From positions 124,001 through 188,000 of the forward strand of contig CAZGPP010000001.1 in assembly GCA_964527435.1 (NCBI GenBank): a stretch of DNA of 64,000 nucleotides. The letters run 5' to 3'. Numbering within the stretch: position 1 is the stretch's first letter; each line of letters opens with the position of its first letter. Of the stretch, positions 50,341 to 58,918 are shown piece after piece. The translations under genes were made by a program, and so were the position numbers. The notes beneath the pieces were generated by a model, which was not told the origin of the DNA, searched no databases, and worked only from the letters and a program-made list of their open reading frames with translations. This stretch comes from Aquicella sp964527435. GTDB taxonomy: Bacteria; Pseudomonadota; Gammaproteobacteria; DSM-16500.

Positions 50341-52086
50341 CTACTCCAGCAAAAATCGATTTTCGGCATACACATAAAGCGGACGCCAGACTAACCGGTT
50401 GATCAATAACACTAGCAAACACATCACGCCAATACCAAGCGCGGTATGACCGAATTTACCTGCGGTGGTATATTGCGAAATATAAGCACCGAGGCCTGTC
50501 GCGACAACTTTCTCATTACCCCAACTAGCCACTTCTGACACGATACTTGCGTTCCATGCACCACCCGAAGCGGTGAGGGCGCCGGTCACATAATAGGGGA
50601 AAATTCCGGGCAAGAGCAGTCGCTTCCAACGCAACCAACCTGAGACGCCCAAGTTATCAGCTGCCTGCAGCAATTCTTTTGGGATCATTGAAGCTCCCGC
50701 AATCACATTAAACAAAATATACCACTGCGCGCCCAGAATCATGAGCGGCGTCAACCAAATGTTTGGGTTCAAGTGATACGTCACAATAAAAATAACAATG
50801 AACGGATAAAAAAGATTAGCAGGAAACGCCGCCAGCAACTGTGCGATGGGCTGCACCACCATCGACACACTCGGACGCAAACCAATCCAGACGCCTATCG
50901 GCACCCATATCAACGAACACAAAGTAATTAAAATGAAAACACGCAGCATAGTCACAAATCCAAGCCCAACCACGTACTCCAATTCACCCAAAGAGATATT
51001 GGTCACACAGGCGTAAATAAGAAATGCTGCCGCACCGAGTCCCAGTAAAATAAATACAACATCGCTGACGATACCAATATATTCATTTCTGTTTTTGCGC
51101 GAAAAGAACCGACGTCTTTTGTGTGGAATGATCGTGTAACTAAAATGAAAATTCACGAAGAGATCGAATAGATACGATAGCCTTTTGCCCACACGGCGCA
51201 TGACGCGCGTGCGTCTAAATAAATCCATCACCCATGACTCAGGGATCTTTTCATTAGGCACTTGCGCTGACTTAAATCTCTCTGCCCAGGCTACCAACGG
51301 TCGAAACAATAATTGATCGTAAATTAGAATGACGACGAACATGGTTAACACAGCGTAGCCGATAGCATGAATATTGGCAGCCTCAATCGCAACCGCAATG
51401 AACGATCCGATACCTGGCAGCAAAATTTCTTGATTTGAAACGGTAATGGCTTCAGCTGCCACTACAAAAAACCACCCAGCCGACATCGAAGCCATGGCAT
51501 TCCATAATAATCCTGGCATGGAGAATGGAACTTCAATGCGCCAGAAACGCTGCCAAGCAGACAAGTGAAACATTTTAGCTGCTTCTTCAATCTCGTTTGG
51601 CACAGCGCGCACCGTCTGGTAAAAACCAAGCGCCATATTCCAGGCTTGTGATGTAAAAATTGCAAAAATGGCCGCACACTCAGGACCCAAGATACTACCG
51701 GGAAACAGTGAAATAAAACCCGCTACGGTGACCGATAGAAATCCGAGAATGGGCACGGATTGGAGAATATCAATCATGGGAATAATAATGCGTTCAGCGC
51801 GTTTACTTTTTGCCGCCCACGCACCAAATATAAACGTGAACAGCAACGAAAACAGCATGGCAATCAACATGCGCACGACAGTACGCGCAGCATAAAGAGG
51901 CAACATAGCAGTATCTAACGAGACCGAAATCGCCTCACCGAGGTGATACGGCGTTGCCATTTGTTTGGCATTCCAGGCAAAGAGCGAAATAACCGCGAGC
52001 ACAAACATCAGCGCGAACATATCCCAGTAATTCGGATAAACTCGGGATCGGTATGCCTCCATGAAGGAGTCGCGAAATAAACTCAT
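50341..52086 (-). CDS. ABC transporter permease, two fused NitT/TauT-type domains
   Basis: The 581-residue protein joins two binding-protein-dependent permease domains of the nitrate/taurine type (about 1-280 and 330-580), so one chain can make the whole channel. Each half has about six hydrophobic segments and the EAA-like loop, seen as AAKMFHLSAWQRFWRIEVPFSMPGL in the first and AADNLGVSGWLRWKRLLLPG in the second. It is flanked by two-base gaps on both sides in a pteridine reductase-permease-ATPase unit. Confidence 0.9.
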   Translation of the reverse strand: MSLFRDSFMEAYRSRVYPNYWDMFALMFVLAVISLFAWNAKQMATPYHLGEAISVSLDTAMLPLYAARTVVRMLIAMLFSLLFTFIFGAWAAKSKRAERIIIPMIDILQSVPILGFLSVTVAGFISLFPGSILGPECAAIFAIFTSQAWNMALGFYQTVRAVPNEIEEAAKMFHLSAWQRFWRIEVPFSMPGLLWNAMASMSAGWFFVVAAEAITVSNQEILLPGIGSFIAVAIEAANIHAIGYAVLTMFVVILIYDQLLFRPLVAWAERFKSAQVPNEKIPESWVMDLFRRTRVMRRVGKRLSYLFDLFVNFHFSYTIIPHKRRRFFSRKNRNEYIGIVSDVVFILLGLGAAAFLIYACVTNISLGELEYVVGLGFVTMLRVFILITLCSLIWVPIGVWIGLRPSVSMVVQPIAQLLAAFPANLFYPFIVIFIVTYHLNPNIWLTPLMILGAQWYILFNVIAGASMIPKELLQAADNLGVSGWLRWKRLLLPGIFPYYVTGALTASGGAWNASIVSEVASWGNEKVVATGLGAYISQYTTAGKFGHTALGIGVMCLLVLLINRLVWRPLYVYAENRFLLE

Positions 52087-52088
52087 CG

Positions 52089-52838
52089 TTACAAACCTCG
52101 ACCGCCATCCACTGCGAACACTTCACCGGTGATATAATCCGCATCACGCGCGAGAAACAACGCTAATCTCGCAATGTCATCCGCGGTACCACTCCGACCC
52201 AGCGGGGTTTTAGAAATGATAGATTCTTTTTCTTCTGGCGATAATGAATTTTCACCTTCGGGCCAAATAATTGACCCGGGGGCGATTGCATTCACAATCA
52301 CATTCGGCGCAAGTTCTTTAGCCAATGACTTCGTCAACATCAAGACACCTGTTTTCGAAATGCAATACACTGAATAATTTTTCATTGGCCGCCAGGAATG
52401 AATATCGGCGATATTAATGATACGCCCCTTGTTTTCAGCCAGATAGGGTGCCGCTGCTTGCGCAAGAAAGAATGGCGCGCGCAAATTACTGATCATCAAA
52501 TCATCCCAGGCATATTCCGTCACCTTGCCGAACGGCGTACGATAAAATCGCGAGGCATTATTCACTAAAAGATCTAATCGACCCCAAACCTTGTAAGCCT
52601 TGGTGACAAGTGATTTATCAATTTCGGGCTCGAGTAAATCGCCCTGCAAAGTTGCAGCAGAATTGACACGAATACCATTTAGCTTTTCACATAAAACCTG
52701 GGCTTCTTCTTCCGAAGCGTTGTAATGCAGCACAACATTCATGCCTTCACGATGCAAGGTCTCTGCCACCGCCGCACCGATACGTCTTGCAGCGCCGGTA
52801 ATCATGGCCACCTTGTTCTCTAATGAGTTTCTTTCCAT
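52089..52838 (-). CDS. Pteridine reductase (FolM/PTR1-like short-chain dehydrogenase)
   Basis: This SDR enzyme of 249 residues has the TGAARRIGAAVAE motif (TGxxxRxG variant typical of pteridine reductases), LLVNNASRF, catalytic YSVYCISKTG (YxxxK) and GEVFAVDGG. The class reduces dihydromonapterin or dihydrobiopterin and some dihydrofolate. The ATG at 52838 has GAGGG nine bases upstream. It is first in an operon with an ABC permease and ATPase. It is divergent from the MidA-type methyltransferase gene. Confidence 0.88.
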   Translation of the reverse strand: MERNSLENKVAMITGAARRIGAAVAETLHREGMNVVLHYNASEEEAQVLCEKLNGIRVNSAATLQGDLLEPEIDKSLVTKAYKVWGRLDLLVNNASRFYRTPFGKVTEYAWDDLMISNLRAPFFLAQAAAPYLAENKGRIINIADIHSWRPMKNYSVYCISKTGVLMLTKSLAKELAPNVIVNAIAPGSIIWPEGENSLSPEEKESIISKTPLGRSGTADDIARLALFLARDADYITGEVFAVDGGRGL

Positions 52839-52909
52839 TACAAACACCCTCAATAATTCAGCAGGAAGTGCTGACGAAATAAATGATTTAACATATATTA
52901 TATCTCCTT

Positions 52910-54088
52910 ATGAAAACTTACCATGAACTTCCAGCACCATTACCAGAAGCCAGAGCGCGCTCGCATGCGCTCAGCCAGATAATTAAGCAGAAAATACAAC
53001 AGCATAAAGGCAAAATAACCTTCGCTGATTTTATGGAACTCGCCTTATATCACCCCGAATACGGCTATTACCAGAATCCGCGCTTCGAATTAGGCAGGCA
53101 TGGCGACTTCACTACGGCACCGGAAATTTCCCCGCTGTTTGCACAATGCTTTGCCCGTCAATGTTTACCCATCTTCGCCGCTCTCGGCGAGTCGAACATC
53201 CTTGAGCTCGGCGCCGGAACGGGCCGCTTCGCCTTAGATTTTCTATCGCAATTAGAAGTCCTGAACGTCCTACCCGAACGTTACTATATCTATGAAATCA
53301 GTGACGCCCTACGGGAAAAGCAGCGGTCATTCATTGCGGCGGAACGTAGCGACCTTCTCTCACGAGTCGTTTGGCTGACCGCACTGCCAGTCGCTTTTAG
53401 CGGGGTCATCATAGCCAACGAAGTGTTGGACGCTGTGCCAGTCAATCTGTTTGAAATACAACACGGGCACGCCCTCGAGCGCATGATTGTACTGCAAAAT
53501 AATGAGTTCGCCTGGCAGCTCCAAGCTCCAGATTCAGCGGTCATACAGAAAGAAATCTCTAAATTAAGAAATGAATACGCCCTTGCTGACGGCTATCAAT
53601 CTGAAATCAATCTTGGTGCTACGAATCTCGTGCATCAATTATCATCCTGCCTCACCAAAGGCGTGATCCTGTTCGCAGACTACGGCTACGGACAACGCGA
53701 ATATTATCACCCGCAACGCACACAAGGGACGCTTGCCTGCTTCTATCAACACCATCTCCACCAGCAACCTTTGATATATCCAGGCCTGCAAGACATCACA
53801 GCCCACGTTGATTTCACACGCGTGATTGAAACCGCCGCCAACACTGGCTGCAACCTACTGGGTTACACAACACAAAGTGCATTCTTACTTGCCAATGACT
53901 TATTGCAACACACGAAGGATGCTGAAGAAAACTTATCAGATAAAGATGTATTCCATCTTCATCAAGCCATCAAGACCTTGACCATGCCGATGGAGATGGG
54001 CGATCTCATTAAAATCATGGCAATCAGTCGCCACTTCAATGAAACACTAGCAGGCTTTACAACGCTAGACAGACGTCGGGATTTATAA
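52910..54088 (+). CDS. MidA/NDUFAF7-family SAM-dependent methyltransferase
   Basis: The 392-residue protein is a class I methyltransferase of the MidA (DUF185, COG1565) family. Its signature is the N-terminal FADFMELALYHPEYGYY, GDFTTAPEISPLFAQC, the SAM-binding ILELGAGTGRFALDF, and ANEVLDAVPV. The eukaryotic relative methylates an arginine of respiratory complex I; the bacterial function is not settled. The ATG lies in a region with CTCCTTATG. The next gene, a small lipoprotein, starts immediately after its stop. Confidence 0.9.
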   Translation: MKTYHELPAPLPEARARSHALSQIIKQKIQQHKGKITFADFMELALYHPEYGYYQNPRFELGRHGDFTTAPEISPLFAQCFARQCLPIFAALGESNILELGAGTGRFALDFLSQLEVLNVLPERYYIYEISDALREKQRSFIAAERSDLLSRVVWLTALPVAFSGVIIANEVLDAVPVNLFEIQHGHALERMIVLQNNEFAWQLQAPDSAVIQKEISKLRNEYALADGYQSEINLGATNLVHQLSSCLTKGVILFADYGYGQREYYHPQRTQGTLACFYQHHLHQQPLIYPGLQDITAHVDFTRVIETAANTGCNLLGYTTQSAFLLANDLLQHTKDAEENLSDKDVFHLHQAIKTLTMPMEMGDLIKIMAISRHFNETLAGFTTLDRRRDL

Positions 54089-54310
54089 ATGAGCTCTGAA
54101 AAATTTACTCACCTATTTGCACTGACCGGCATGGTACTTTTAATGAATGCCTGCTCTGGCGTTAACTCCATGGAGCCTTTTGATGATAAGCAGGCGGCCA
54201 TTGTGGCAAGCTCTATGCTACCCTCACCGCTTGCTAAGCGACATCAACTCCCGGTTCAACGAAAAACTCAACAGCGTACGAATCAGAACGATAATGGCAG
54301 CAAGACCTAA
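54089..54310 (+). CDS. Small lipoprotein, unknown function
   Basis: The 73-residue protein has a signal peptide with lipobox LMNAC (lipid cysteine at residue 22) and a basic, Gln-rich tail (PVQRKTQQRTNQ). The ATG follows directly after the stop of the MidA gene (TAAATG), which supports coupled translation. Its last 87 bases overlap the convergent DUF1622 gene, unusual for two real genes, so one of the two 3' ends may be wrong or the overlap may be functional. Confidence 0.55.
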   Translation: MSSEKFTHLFALTGMVLLMNACSGVNSMEPFDDKQAAIVASSMLPSPLAKRHQLPVQRKTQQRTNQNDNGSKT

Positions 54311-54586
54311 CGAATAATAATCTGGTGTGGTAGTCGTTCCTATCAGATCAGAAGCCACAATAAATTCAAGACCTAGCACTAATATTCGACCGAGATTCAA
54401 TCGTATATCATTCAATTTGCTGCTCTGCTTAATTAATTCGCCCCGATATATAATTACCAGATACTGTGCGATCGCCACGAGCACACCTGACACAATAATC
54501 AAAATGCCAGCGAGCGAAATGAGATGTTGTATGGTCAAAATGATTTGGTGCAGACTCAACAATCCAGATAAATTAAAAAAACTCAT
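54224..54586 (-). CDS. DUF1622 family membrane protein
   Basis: The 120-residue protein has three to four hydrophobic segments and the DUF1622 pattern RLNLGRILVLGLEFIVASDLI, then LGLAAIIVLIRTLLSFSLNRE. It is an inner-membrane protein of unknown role. AGGAGGAGG lies seven bases upstream of the ATG at 54586, the best ribosome-binding site in this part of the window. The frame extends upstream to 54655, but the strong site decides for the later start. It overlaps the lipoprotein gene on the other strand. Confidence 0.82.
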   Translation of the reverse strand: MSFFNLSGLLSLHQIILTIQHLISLAGILIIVSGVLVAIAQYLVIIYRGELIKQSSKLNDIRLNLGRILVLGLEFIVASDLIGTTTTPDYYSLGLAAIIVLIRTLLSFSLNRELMSLSKR

Positions 54587-54726
54587 CACCGCCTCCTCCT
54601 TGAGAATTACACATATTAACACAATCCTTCTGGCACACTCCATCTCATCAAGCATCGCACCACCATCAGCAGTATAGAAATCAACAAATATTATTGTTAT
54701 AACTCATTACTACAGTGGAGGTTTAT

Positions 54727-56259
54727 ATGGAATCAAGGACTCGCGAAATCACAGAAGAAGAAAAAATTGTCGAGGCGATATTTGCCGAGCTAGACCAGCA
54801 CAACTTATCATCTTTGCCACCTGATGAAAAAATTGCTGCCAAGCAATCCATCGCGAAAGGACTAGCACACCAAACCAAAACGCTAAGTCATCACTTAGCC
54901 CTAACCATTCTGATGCGCGCAACAAGACACAAATTATTTTCTGATGAAAAATCTCATCAAATCATCATGAAAGCCTATCACCATGAAAAGTTTCATCGCT
55001 CACCTATTAACACAGGCGCCAAAACACTCGAATTTATTCTCGCTTATCGAGTTGACCACGAGCAAGAAGTAGAAGAATTTCTTCTCGACCCTGAGCGAGT
55101 GACAAGCTGGATCAATCAAGCCACCGGGCTCGAGATTTCTAGATTTTTCGATCACTTTTTCACAGCGGCGCCTTTATCAAAATCAAAATATTATAAACAT
55201 GTATTTAGCATCGCTGAACGTGAATACGAACAAAATATTTTCGGCAAGAGTTTTATTTTGCTCTGCTTGATTTTTCCTCACCCCTTGAAACCTGAAACTA
55301 TTTCCTATTGCAAACAGGCCATCATAAACCTGCATGTCAGCGATCAATCGAAATACAAGCGCATTATTCAAATGGCTGCCGTACGTGTCAATCCGAATAT
55401 CAAGACCATCACAAACGCTAATCAAAGCTTCGTCAATCTCAACAAGCTAAAAATGAATTATTTCGATTTCACTCAATTACAAATGGCAGGATCAAAACTA
55501 AATGAAACAGATTTAACACGGGCAATATTCAATTCAGCAGATATGAGTTCAGCACACTTCAAACTGGCGACCCTCAACTTTTCGCAATTCAAAAATGCAT
55601 GTCTTATTAAGACAAATTTTCAAAATGCCAGATTATGCCATAGCGATTTGACTAATGCAGACCTATGTGGAGCAGATTTAACTGATGCAGATTTGACACA
55701 TGCCAACCTGCACAGAGCTAACTTTAAAAATGCTATCCTGACAAACACGCGCTTCAATGACGTCACATTTTTTAATGATGCTACACTCACAACAGTAGGC
55801 GCATTTAAAACTGAATTGAATTATTTATCGCAAATGTTGCAACAACATGCATTCCGTAGCACCCTCATCGCAGCCATCATGAATGATATTTTAAGGCGCA
55901 TTTATAGCAAATCGATATCTGATCTTTTGCTCATCTCCATCCTTGAAGCTGCCTACGATCACCCCTTATTCGCACAACACGATGAGCATCATTTTTTGAA
56001 ATCCGCTTCTAACGTCATCAACTCTTCTTTGCAGTCGGCATCCACCGTTATTTCATCGACCGTTTTTGGATGGTTTTATAGACCTGTCGAGACGAAAAAA
56101 CCGACCGCACTGCAATACGCAGAAGACATCCCCCTCTACGAAACAAAAGCGCAAACACGTCTTCGCGAAGAGTTGCGCAGATTAAAAGGGCCGCCAGTCA
56201 CACCCACCAAGCCCGCGCCTCCGGGCATGAAACCGACCACTCCAAGCCCAGCATTGTGA
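54727..56259 (+). CDS. Pentapeptide-repeat protein with Pro-rich C-terminus; effector candidate
   Basis: The 510-residue product has no signal peptide. After a helical N-terminal half, a block of pentapeptide repeats (about residues 253-348) reads as A(D/N)LxX units, for example NADLCGADLTDADLTHANLH. A C-terminal part with a hydrophobic stretch and a proline-rich end (PPVTPTKPAPPGMKPTT) follows. GGAGG precedes the ATG at 54727. Right-handed beta-helix repeats of this kind occur in DNA-gyrase mimics, and in Legionella effectors, but with too few units here to judge. Function is not known. Confidence 0.75.
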   Translation: MESRTREITEEEKIVEAIFAELDQHNLSSLPPDEKIAAKQSIAKGLAHQTKTLSHHLALTILMRATRHKLFSDEKSHQIIMKAYHHEKFHRSPINTGAKTLEFILAYRVDHEQEVEEFLLDPERVTSWINQATGLEISRFFDHFFTAAPLSKSKYYKHVFSIAEREYEQNIFGKSFILLCLIFPHPLKPETISYCKQAIINLHVSDQSKYKRIIQMAAVRVNPNIKTITNANQSFVNLNKLKMNYFDFTQLQMAGSKLNETDLTRAIFNSADMSSAHFKLATLNFSQFKNACLIKTNFQNARLCHSDLTNADLCGADLTDADLTHANLHRANFKNAILTNTRFNDVTFFNDATLTTVGAFKTELNYLSQMLQQHAFRSTLIAAIMNDILRRIYSKSISDLLLISILEAAYDHPLFAQHDEHHFLKSASNVINSSLQSASTVISSTVFGWFYRPVETKKPTALQYAEDIPLYETKAQTRLREELRRLKGPPVTPTKPAPPGMKPTTPSPAL

Positions 56260-56269
56260 CGGTGCTTCC

Positions 56270-56608
56270 TCACATTAATTTCGCGCCATTCGGGACGTTG
56301 CGCTCAATAGCGGCGAGACATATCGCGCCACCCGCATCGGGAAATCCGACTAGTAAAAATTCAGAAATGAATCCTCCTATATTGCGGGTGCCAAGATTGA
56401 CGCAGCCAACTACCTGACGCCCAAGGAGTGACTCTGGTGTATAATGCACGGTCACTTGAGCGGAAGTTTGCTTGACGCCAATTTCTGCGCCAAAGTCTAC
56501 CCATATTTTATAGGCTGGTTTTTTCGCCCGTGGAAATAGCCCAGCTTTCACTATCGTGCCCGAACGTAAATCAACTTTTTCAAACTCTTCATAGGTGATT
56601 GTTGTCAT
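56270..56608 (-). CDS. csaA: tRNA-binding domain protein, CsaA-like
   Basis: The 112-residue protein is a single OB-fold tRNA-binding domain of the CsaA group: DLRSGTIVKAGLFPRAKKPAYK near the start, QTSAQVTVHYTPESLLGRQVVG in the middle and VPNGAKL at the end. CsaA dimers have been linked with protein export and chaperone-like action in Bacillus. It overlaps the stop of the F-box-like gene by four bases (ATGA) on the same strand, so the two are translated together. Confidence 0.9.
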   Translation of the reverse strand: MTTITYEEFEKVDLRSGTIVKAGLFPRAKKPAYKIWVDFGAEIGVKQTSAQVTVHYTPESLLGRQVVGCVNLGTRNIGGFISEFLLVGFPDAGGAICLAAIERNVPNGAKLM

Positions 56609-57456
56609 AGATTGGCTCTTCTCTCTATTATCAAGTTACCCTCATGTTGCGCCTGATCATCTTTCAAAACTGCTTGCGGCAAGCCCCAACTCAAAAGCAA
56701 TTCGACTATTGATGCACACTCAGAAGCGCGCGCCTCACGATAAAGCATTTTTCCATATCGATTCAGAAAGAGTCTCTGCAAATCATCAGGTAGCTTATTG
56801 TAGAATATTTCTAATGATCGTGGGGCCTTGCAACGACTGAATGAAGTCGCGACCCATTGAATAGCGACGACTTCCTGATCGACCAACTCCGGTGCCATAT
56901 ATTCCATTTTTTCAAACATTTTCAATATGGTCGAGCGAGACGTTTTCGTAGACGTTACGAAATCTACATACAGTTTATCGAATAGTGGGCGGCGGTCACA
57001 TCGACCCCCATCTCGCACTTGTTGCTTAATCATCGAATCAGCTTCTTTAAGGAATTCCTTGATGGGCAGCTTACCCAAATCATCTCTTAATTTTAGTCTT
57101 GCCGACTCTAATTGTGATTTTGCGCTCTGCCATTCTTCTTGTGTCATACCTCGTTTTTTGCGACCCGCCTGTTTCAAACAATCCTGAGCACCAAGATAGT
57201 TAACCAACACTTTTCTTTCTTGCATTAAATCTTGATACAGGTTGTCTGCCTGAAATTTTGTCGCATCGACTATGCCAAAATCAGTAAGCAGATGGCACGC
57301 GACAAAAGCATGCGACTGCTTTGAGACTTCATTTCTGTTTAATTGATTGACGGAGAGCGCCGCTATCAAGTCCCGATATCCCAAAAATGATAAGACATAA
57401 AGCTTCACGCCTTGAGGCAACTTATCGTAATCATTATTCCCATCGCATCTTAACAT
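56605..57456 (-). CDS. F-box-like protein; effector candidate
   Basis: The 283-residue product has an F-box-like segment at about residues 13-50: KLPQGVKLYVLSFLGYRDL followed by ALSVNQLNRN, matching LPxEIxxxILSfLxxxDLxxxxxVnkxxxxx. The rest is helical and charged, with no recognised substrate-binding repeats. F-box proteins link targets to the SCF ubiquitin ligase; bacterial ones such as LegU1 and AnkB of Legionella are effectors. I chose ATG 57456 because GGAG lies seven bases upstream and it puts the F-box near the N-terminus, as usual; earlier in-frame ATGs exist at 57483 and 57492. It overlaps csaA by four bases. The match is by eye and moderate. Confidence 0.65.
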   Translation of the reverse strand: MLRCDGNNDYDKLPQGVKLYVLSFLGYRDLIAALSVNQLNRNEVSKQSHAFVACHLLTDFGIVDATKFQADNLYQDLMQERKVLVNYLGAQDCLKQAGRKKRGMTQEEWQSAKSQLESARLKLRDDLGKLPIKEFLKEADSMIKQQVRDGGRCDRRPLFDKLYVDFVTSTKTSRSTILKMFEKMEYMAPELVDQEVVAIQWVATSFSRCKAPRSLEIFYNKLPDDLQRLFLNRYGKMLYREARASECASIVELLLSWGLPQAVLKDDQAQHEGNLIIERRANL

Positions 57457-57590
57457 CGCCTGACTCCACAAACTCAAGACCATTATCAGCATTGAGGGTA
57501 GTCTATCGCATTTTACCGGCAACTATCACGGCCGCATTGATTGCTAAAAATGTATCCTCATTTGATAATTTCCCGTGATATATTATTGTG

Positions 57591-58817
57591 ATGACAACTT
57601 CGAGCAAGTCACAAAATCTTTCGATCATGTTGACTGATATTCAGGGTTATTCAAGCGCGAGCGCTAACAGCTCCCGCGAAGAGATTCTGGGTCTTATTCA
57701 CAGACATAATCAACTGATGCAGCCGGTCATCAGTTTCTACGGCGGCAAAGTGATTAAAACCATTGGCGATGCCTTTCTCGTCACATTCACTAGTGCGACA
57801 GACGCGGTTGTTTGCGCGATTATTATTCAATTAATTCTTGGTGAGTACAATTCGAAACAACAGAACCCCTCACACAAACTCAATCTCCGCGTTGTCATTA
57901 ATACGGGTGACGTCTCACTTGAAAAAAATGATATCTACGGTGATGCGGTCAACATTACGGCTCGGATGGAAGGCCTTGAGTGTTTTGCAGGTAGCACGAT
58001 TGGCATTAGTGAAGCAACCTATCTACTAATGAATCGTAATGAGATTGTAGCCGACGAGATTGGCCCCAAAGAATTGAAAGGAATCCCCTACCCTGTTGTG
58101 GTCTATCAAATACCACTCGATCGTCAAAAATTAACATCCATCCCCACCAAACTGCTTGAGTTGGTTGAGCGTAGCGTCAATGCTAGCGAGTCTCAGGATG
58201 GTGGCGATGGATCAGGCATCGATCTCACAGAATGGTCCAATGCGGTGACATCCTTCCTCAAAGAAAAAAATCTGGGCAGGCATATCAGCGAGAACATTAT
58301 TAAGAATGCCGGCGCCATGCAACGCTCGCTGCACCAGACTTTTACGCAGTCGACCGTCCTCGGCCAAAAGTCAGCGGCAGACCTTAAAGATGCACCACCA
58401 GCTCTGCGCTTCAAATCGTTTGCGATTGATGCGGGTGTCTTAATTGTTGCACTCTGGTTAATAGGTTTTGTTTGGGGCTGGCTATTGCGGCCTATACTTT
58501 TCGGCGGAGTGAGCACGACACGTAATATGGGCATACTTGAGCATATCATCCAAATTAATCTGAATTACCCAGTCGTTTTATGCTTCGCGTATTTTCTATT
58601 TTTCTGGTTCTGGAAAGGCGCATCGCCTGGCCAAATCGCTACGCGCACCGCAGTGACCATGGACAATGGCGTCTTGCTAGACTTCAAAACAGCCGCCAAA
58701 CGCAGCGCTCTCTTCGTTGTTTCGATGATGCTATTTGGAATCCCGGCTCTCACCTTGTATGTCGATATGAAAAAAACGCTTTATGACTATTGGTGTGGTA
58801 CCAGAGTGGTTGAATAA
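57591..58817 (+). CDS. Class III nucleotide cyclase fused to a membrane RDD domain
   Basis: The 408-residue protein starts with a class III adenylate/guanylate cyclase domain: metal-binding aspartates in IMLTDIQGYS (Asp16) and KTIGDAFLVTF (Asp60) are 44 residues apart, as in active cyclases. The segments RVVINTGDV and YGDAVNITARME follow. From about residue 265 an RDD domain follows, with hydrophobic segments (AGVLIVALWLIGFVWGW, CFAYFLFFWFW, RSALFVVSMMLFGIPALTL) that anchor it. The ATG at 57591 is used; GTG 57588 is directly before it. It would make cAMP or cGMP in the cytoplasm at the inner membrane, or act as an effector; there is no signal peptide. Confidence 0.88.
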   Translation: MTTSSKSQNLSIMLTDIQGYSSASANSSREEILGLIHRHNQLMQPVISFYGGKVIKTIGDAFLVTFTSATDAVVCAIIIQLILGEYNSKQQNPSHKLNLRVVINTGDVSLEKNDIYGDAVNITARMEGLECFAGSTIGISEATYLLMNRNEIVADEIGPKELKGIPYPVVVYQIPLDRQKLTSIPTKLLELVERSVNASESQDGGDGSGIDLTEWSNAVTSFLKEKNLGRHISENIIKNAGAMQRSLHQTFTQSTVLGQKSAADLKDAPPALRFKSFAIDAGVLIVALWLIGFVWGWLLRPILFGGVSTTRNMGILEHIIQINLNYPVVLCFAYFLFFWFWKGASPGQIATRTAVTMDNGVLLDFKTAAKRSALFVVSMMLFGIPALTLYVDMKKTLYDYWCGTRVVE

Positions 58818-58831
58818 CAAGATTATTCTAG

Positions 58832-58903
58832 CGCTCCCTACGAGATTCGAACTCGTGTTACCGCCGTGAGAGGGCGACGTCCTAACCACTAGACGAAGGG
58901 AGC
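58832..58903 (-). tRNA. tRNA-Glu (CUC)
   Basis: The 72-base gene on the minus strand folds as a cloverleaf with acceptor stem GCTCCCT/AGGGAGC, D arm GTCTAGTGGTTAGGAC, anticodon loop CTCTCAC (anticodon CUC, reading GAG) and T arm ACGAGTTCGAATCTCGT. The discriminator base is G, as needed for glutamate. The next bases are CTA rather than CCA, so the CCA end must be added by Cca (encoded at 33573). It lies between the cyclase gene and sseA. Confidence 0.95.
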
Positions 58904-58918
58904 GTTCGTGTCAGGCCA

